Source of the DNA: Vicinamibacterales bacterium
GTDB taxonomy: Bacteria > Acidobacteriota > Vicinamibacteria > Vicinamibacterales > UBA2999
Assembly: GCA_041659285.1 (NCBI GenBank)
Contig: JBAZYO010000006.1
Span: 186,001-250,000, forward strand
DNA: 64,000 nucleotides
Direction of reading: 5' to 3'
Shown: piece after piece, positions 60,575-64,000 of the stretch
Position numbering within the stretch: position 1 is the stretch's first letter
How the letters are laid out: each line of letters starts with the position of its first letter
The notes under the pieces: model-generated
What the model was told of the DNA's origin: nothing
The model's database searches: none
What the model saw: only the letters and a program-made list of their open reading frames with translations
Program-made: the position numbers and the translations under genes

Positions 60575-61348
60575 ATGGCCCGCAAGAAGCCCGCAAGGCC
60601 CGCTGCCAGGAAGGCTACCAAGAAGGCCGCGCCCCGTGCCGCGGTCCGAAAAGCCGTCAAGAAAGCGGTCAAAAAAGGCGTGAAGGCCGCGAAAGCGGTG
60701 GCCCGCAAGGCCAAAAAGCCGCTGAAGAAGGCGTCACGGCAGGCCGCGGGCGCGAGGGCCGCCGCCACCAGGAGAGCCAAGGCCGGCGCCAAGGTCGCCA
60801 AGGCGAAGGCCAAGGTGGTCGTGAAGAAGGTGAAGCAATCCGCCGCCGGCAAGAAGATAGTGGCCACCAGGAATAAGGCGGTCAAGTCCGTCAGGAAGGC
60901 CGTGGTCACCGCCAAGGCCGTGAAGGCCGGCGTCAAGGCGGCGTTCACGCCGCCCAAGAAGGCCAACCTCGACCGGCCGCGCAAGACCGTGGCCGACATC
61001 CACGGCCTGCCCTCCAGCCTCGGCATGGTCGGCCGGATGGCCTCCGCCGCGCACAGCGGGCGGGAAGACATGAACCAGAAGATGCAGCGGAACAACGCCG
61101 CGAGCCCCGCCCTCACCGCGGGGGATGTGGACGCCGACTGGCAGTCCGCCGAGGCCGTCGGCGACGAGGCCCCGGGCGGCGACAACCCCACGCCTGATCA
61201 GGATGTGGTGGACGAAATCGGCCGCGCCCTCGGCGTCGAGTACGCGGACGACGAAGAACTGCAGGGCGGCGAGGAGATCGTGGACCGCGACCGCCACCGC
61301 TGGGAACTCGACCCGGCCTCGAAGGACGACTTCGACGAGCAGGAATAG
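60575..61348 (+). CDS. Histone-H1-like basic domain fused to a DUF6335-like domain
   Basis: The 257-residue protein has two parts. Residues 1 to about 130 are Lys/Ala/Arg-rich (MARKKPARPAARKATKKAAPR and many AKK/KAA/VKK units), like bacterial H1-type DNA-binding proteins (HctA, AlgP). Residues about 150-257 are acidic with a conserved-looking block: SPALTAGDVDADWQSAEAVGDEAPGGDNPTPDQDVVDEIGRALGVEY ... VDRDRHRWELDP. This block is what I know as DUF6335. A GAAAGGA ribosome-binding site precedes the ATG. The first part probably binds nucleic acid; the domain function is unknown. Confidence 0.82.
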   Translation: MARKKPARPAARKATKKAAPRAAVRKAVKKAVKKGVKAAKAVARKAKKPLKKASRQAAGARAAATRRAKAGAKVAKAKAKVVVKKVKQSAAGKKIVATRNKAVKSVRKAVVTAKAVKAGVKAAFTPPKKANLDRPRKTVADIHGLPSSLGMVGRMASAAHSGREDMNQKMQRNNAASPALTAGDVDADWQSAEAVGDEAPGGDNPTPDQDVVDEIGRALGVEYADDEELQGGEEIVDRDRHRWELDPASKDDFDEQE

Positions 61349-61351
61349 CGC

Positions 61352-61411
61352 GGCGATGGCTGAAGCCATCGCCCTCCGAACGTTCGGAGAGCGGCGGCTT
61401 TAGCCGCCGCT
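61352..61411. terminator. Three consecutive hairpins between convergent genes
   Basis: GGCGATGGC-TGAA-GCCATCGCC (61352-61373), the 16-bp palindrome CTCCGAACGTTCGGAG (61374-61389) and AGCGGCGGC-TTTA-GCCGCCGCT (61390-61411) follow one another without gap. They lie between the convergent histone-like and dehydrogenase genes; the last contains the dehydrogenase stop codon. It is likely a bidirectional terminator assembled from repeat-family units, since the third resembles the GGCTAAAGCC repeats. Confidence 0.75.
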
Positions 61412-62782
61412 GGGCAACGCGATCGACACGTATTTCACGTCCAGATACTCATCCAGACCCCACCGGCCGCCCTCGCGGCCGATGCCCGATGCCTTCACGC
61501 CGCCAAACGGCGCGTGGGGCGTCGCCGGCAGGCCGTCGTTGACTCCGACAATTCCATAATCCAACGCCTCGGCCACGCGGAACGCGCGTCCGAGGTCGCG
61601 TGTCCACAAGTACGCCGCCAGCCCGTAGGGCGTGTCGTTGGCCGCCTGCACCACCTCCGCTTCCGAGGTGAACCCGACGATGGGCGCGACCGGCCCGAAC
61701 GTTTCTTCATCGAGGATGCGCATGCCCGGCGCGACGCCCACGAGCAGGGTCGGATCGAAGTAGAGCCCCTCGCGCGCGCGACCGCCGACCACGGCGCGGG
61801 CGCCCTTCGACACCGCATCCGCCACGTGGGCGGTCACCTTGTCGAGCCCCGCCCGATCCACGAGCGGTCCCACCTGCGTGGCGTCGTTCAGCGGATCGCC
61901 CACGCGCAGTGCCTGCACCGCTTCGGCCATGCGCGCCACGAACGCCTCGCGAATGGAATCGTGCACGTAGATCCGGTTCGCGCACACGCAGGTCTGGCCG
62001 GCGTTGCGGAACTTGGTGGCCATCACCTGCTGGACCGCCTGGGCCACGTCGGCGTCTTCGAAGATGAGGAACGGCGCGTGTCCGCCCAGTTCGAGCGACA
62101 CGCGCTTCACGGTGCGGGCGGCCTGCGCGTAGAGGAGCTTTCCCACTTCGGTGCTGCCCGTGAACGTCAGCTTGCGCACACGCGCGTCGTCAAAGAAGGG
62201 CGCGGAGACGGCGGCCGGATCGGAGGTCGTCAGTACCTGGAACGCGTCGGCGGGCCCGCCGGCGTCGACCCAGAGCTCCGCGAGGCGCACGGCCGTCAGC
62301 GGCGACTGCTCCGCCGGCTTGAGCACCACGGTGCATCCGGCAGCCAGCGCCGGCGCGACCTTGCGCGTGACCATGGCCGCGGGGAAGTTCCACGGCGTCA
62401 CCGCGTAGACCGGCCCGACCGGCTGCCGCATGGCGAACAGCCGCTTGCCGGCCGCATGGGTGGGGATGATGTCACCGTAGGCGCGCTTGCCTTCGTCGGC
62501 GTACCAGTCCACGAACCCGGCGGCGTATTTCACCTCGCCGCGCGCCTCGGTAATCGGCTTTCCCATCTCGCCGGTCATGAGTCGCGCGATCGCGTCTTCG
62601 TTCTGGAGGATGAGGTCGCGCCAGCGGCGCAAGATGTCAGCGCGTTCGAAGGCGGTCTTCGCCTTCCATGACGGGAAGGCGGTGACCGACCGCTCGATGG
62701 CGGCTCGCGCGTCGTCGGGGCCGGCATCGAACGCATGGTCAAGGACGGCGCCGGTCGCGGGATTGAAGACGTCGAATGTCAT
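61400..62782 (-). CDS. gabD: NAD(P)-dependent aldehyde dehydrogenase, succinate-semialdehyde type
   Basis: The 460-residue enzyme starts MTFDVFNPATGAVLDHAFD. It has the catalytic Glu in LELGGHAPFLIFEDAD, the catalytic Cys in FRNAGQTCVCANRIYV, the cofactor segment TPWNFPAAMVTRKVAPALAAGCTVVLKPAEQSPLTA and TFTGSTEVGK. Similarity is closest to succinate-semialdehyde dehydrogenases (GabD/Sad type), which oxidise succinate semialdehyde to succinate; other aldehydes are possible. Its ATG overlaps the decarboxylase stop by 4 nt, so the two are translationally coupled. Confidence 0.88.
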   Translation of the reverse strand: MTFDVFNPATGAVLDHAFDAGPDDARAAIERSVTAFPSWKAKTAFERADILRRWRDLILQNEDAIARLMTGEMGKPITEARGEVKYAAGFVDWYADEGKRAYGDIIPTHAAGKRLFAMRQPVGPVYAVTPWNFPAAMVTRKVAPALAAGCTVVLKPAEQSPLTAVRLAELWVDAGGPADAFQVLTTSDPAAVSAPFFDDARVRKLTFTGSTEVGKLLYAQAARTVKRVSLELGGHAPFLIFEDADVAQAVQQVMATKFRNAGQTCVCANRIYVHDSIREAFVARMAEAVQALRVGDPLNDATQVGPLVDRAGLDKVTAHVADAVSKGARAVVGGRAREGLYFDPTLLVGVAPGMRILDEETFGPVAPIVGFTSEAEVVQAANDTPYGLAAYLWTRDLGRAFRVAEALDYGIVGVNDGLPATPHAPFGGVKASGIGREGGRWGLDEYLDVKYVSIALPSGG

Positions 62783-64000
62783 GATTGATTCCCGGCGGGA
62801 CTGAAGTCCCGCCCTTCTGGCACTACTGCCTGCTGCATCAATGCCCACAGCTGCTCGACATGGACGCGTTCCGTCTGCTCGGCGCCGATCGAGACGCGGA
62901 CCATCCAGCGGCCGTCCAGGATTGCGGGTGTCAGGTACGCGGCGCCTGATTGATTCACGCGCGCGGCCCAGGCCTGGGTGTGCAGATCGAGCGCTTCCTC
63001 ACTGAGCCAGCCCGGCTCGTGGCGGACACACAACGTCTGGAGCGGCACCGGCGCCAGCACCTTCCAGCCGGGCGTGGCCTTGATCTGTCCTTCGAGCCAC
63101 TCGGCGTTGGCGATGTCGCGGCGCAAGCGGGCCTGCAGGCCCTCGACGCCCTGCTCGCGGATCAGGAACCACAACTTGAGGGCGCGGAAGCGGCGGCCCA
63201 GCGGCAATCCCCAGTCGCGGTAATTCTTCACGCGCCCGTCGGCGGCCGTCTGCAGATAGCTCGGGTTGGTGGACATCACGCGCACCAGGTGTTCCGGGTC
63301 GCGCACGAAGTAGAGCGTGCAGTCGAACACCGCGCCCAGCCACTTGTGCGCGTTGACGATGAGCGAGTCGGCCTGTTCGACGCCTTCCCACATGAAGCGG
63401 CACTCGGGGAGGATCATCGCCGAGCCGGCCATGGCGGCGTCAACGTGCAGCCACACACCGTGCTCGGTAGTCACCTTGGCGATGGCCGCCAGCGGATCGA
63501 GCGCCGTGGACGTCGTGGTGCCGGTGGTCGCCACGACCGCGCACGGGCGATTGCCGGCGGCGAGGTCGGCCTGGATCAGCGCGTCGAGCGCGTACGGCCG
63601 CATCGCGTAGGCGGTGTCGTGCGGCACCACGCGAACGTGCTCACGGCCGAAGCCGGCCAGCAGCGCCGCCTTCTCCACCGAGCTGTGACTGTGGGCCGTG
63701 GTGTAGACCATCAGCGGCCTGGCTTCGGCCTGCAAGCCGCCGCGGCCAAGGCTGTAATTGGTGGCCCGCTCGCGCGCGCACAACAGCGCCACCAGGGTGC
63801 TGGTGGACGCGGTGTCGTTCAGCACGCCGCTCCAGGCCGGCGACAGGCCGAGCATCTGGCGCATCCAGTCGAGGGTGACCTCCTCGACTTCCGTCAGGGC
63901 GGGACTCGACTGCCACGCCAGTCCGATCACGCCGAGACCCGAACTCAGCAGGTCGCCGAGCACGCTCGCGAACAGGCCGTTGGACGGGAAGTAACCGAAG
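62779..64000 (-). CDS. PLP-dependent amino-acid decarboxylase (group II), partial
   Basis: The visible 406 residues lack the N-terminus, which lies beyond the right edge (the frame is open at 64000, starting FGYFPSNGLFASVLGDLLS). The PLP Lys is in VNAHKWLGAVFD, with the HVDAAMAGSA cofactor Asp segment before it. This is group II decarboxylase architecture (aromatic-L-amino-acid, histidine, tyrosine or glutamate decarboxylase). FGYFPSN and EVEEVTLDWMRQMLGL match aromatic-amino-acid decarboxylases best. Coupling to the aldehyde dehydrogenase suggests an amine-degradation or GABA-shunt-like pair, but that is inference. Confidence 0.88.
   Translation of the reverse strand, partial: FGYFPSNGLFASVLGDLLSSGLGVIGLAWQSSPALTEVEEVTLDWMRQMLGLSPAWSGVLNDTASTSTLVALLCARERATNYSLGRGGLQAEARPLMVYTTAHSHSSVEKAALLAGFGREHVRVVPHDTAYAMRPYALDALIQADLAAGNRPCAVVATTGTTTSTALDPLAAIAKVTTEHGVWLHVDAAMAGSAMILPECRFMWEGVEQADSLIVNAHKWLGAVFDCTLYFVRDPEHLVRVMSTNPSYLQTAADGRVKNYRDWGLPLGRRFRALKLWFLIREQGVEGLQARLRRDIANAEWLEGQIKATPGWKVLAPVPLQTLCVRHEPGWLSEEALDLHTQAWAARVNQSGAAYLTPAILDGRWMVRVSIGAEQTERVHVEQLWALMQQAVVPEGRDFSPAGNQS

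Overview
The window is a dense, high-GC bacterial chromosome segment with short intergenic gaps and long co-directional gene runs, many joined by 1-11 nt overlaps (ATGA, TAATG, TAGTG). No rRNA, tRNA, CRISPR array, insertion sequence or prophage was found. Gene content points to the phylum Acidobacteriota, most likely the class Vicinamibacteria: a secreted VWFA-related protein of the type described from Acidobacteria, a DUF6677-like membrane protein, a dnaK-dnaJ-hspR cluster, a Gram-negative envelope (LolCD, Lnt, RND/TolC, outer-membrane barrel) and many small secreted proteins without recognised function. The phylum is inference from gene families; no marker phylogeny could be run.

Layout. 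1-6.0 kb (minus): one run of DUF2085, DUF6677-like, a 57-residue two-helix membrane protein, VanZ-like, enoyl-CoA hydratase, ribH, nusB, lysS, lolC and a lolD cut by the window edge. 6.1-12.4 kb (plus): a TetR regulator with a candidate operator over its own start codon, an RND adaptor, and an RND pump whose reading frame runs on into a TolC-type outer-membrane factor and is broken by one in-frame TAG. 12.4-18.6 kb (minus): acyl-CoA dehydrogenase, meaB, a methylmalonyl-CoA epimerase/metallo-beta-lactamase fusion, mtnP, a PfkB kinase and two tandem c-type cytochromes. 18.7-21.0 kb: small secreted or outer-membrane proteins, including a PA-IL-like lectin protein and a tandem pair of paralogues. 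21.0-27.2 kb (minus): dnaK, dnaJ, hspR, a sigma factor lacking regions 3 and 4, a DnaC-like ATPase and hemW. 27.4-29.7 kb (plus): a class A penicillin-binding protein. 29.7-36.0 kb (minus): an orphan family, a TPR protein, a SPOR protein, pyrophosphatase, lnt and prfB with its programmed frameshift. 36.1-38.8 kb (plus): argS and a class-I glutamine-amidotransferase-like hydrolase. 38.8-49.7 kb (minus): methylmalonyl-CoA mutase (two subunits), a receiver protein lacking its phospho-acceptor, valS, nadC, birA, coaX, an orphan and an RlmD-type methyltransferase. 49.9-56.8 kb: a vanadium haloperoxidase-family protein, glutamate dehydrogenase, the VWFA protein, an acyl-CoA dehydrogenase and a degenerate relative. 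56.85-57.64 kb: a small patch of lower GC with two orphan membrane proteins. 57.7-64 kb: HIT, HU, rpsA, a histone-H1-like/DUF6335 protein, a succinate-semialdehyde-type dehydrogenase and a PLP decarboxylase cut by the right edge.

Together the genes describe a heterotroph that oxidises acyl-CoAs and runs propionyl-CoA through methylmalonyl-CoA (mutase at 48-49.7 kb, epimerase and MeaB at 15-17.4 kb), embedded in housekeeping genes for translation, cofactors and the envelope. No obvious defence island or new multi-gene system is visible. The strongest unusual signals are the RND-TolC fusion with its amber codon, the epimerase/MBL fusion, the region-4-less sigma factor in the chaperone cluster, the receiver with Gly at the phosphorylation site, and a 9-bp repeat family that occurs both between genes and inside a coding region.
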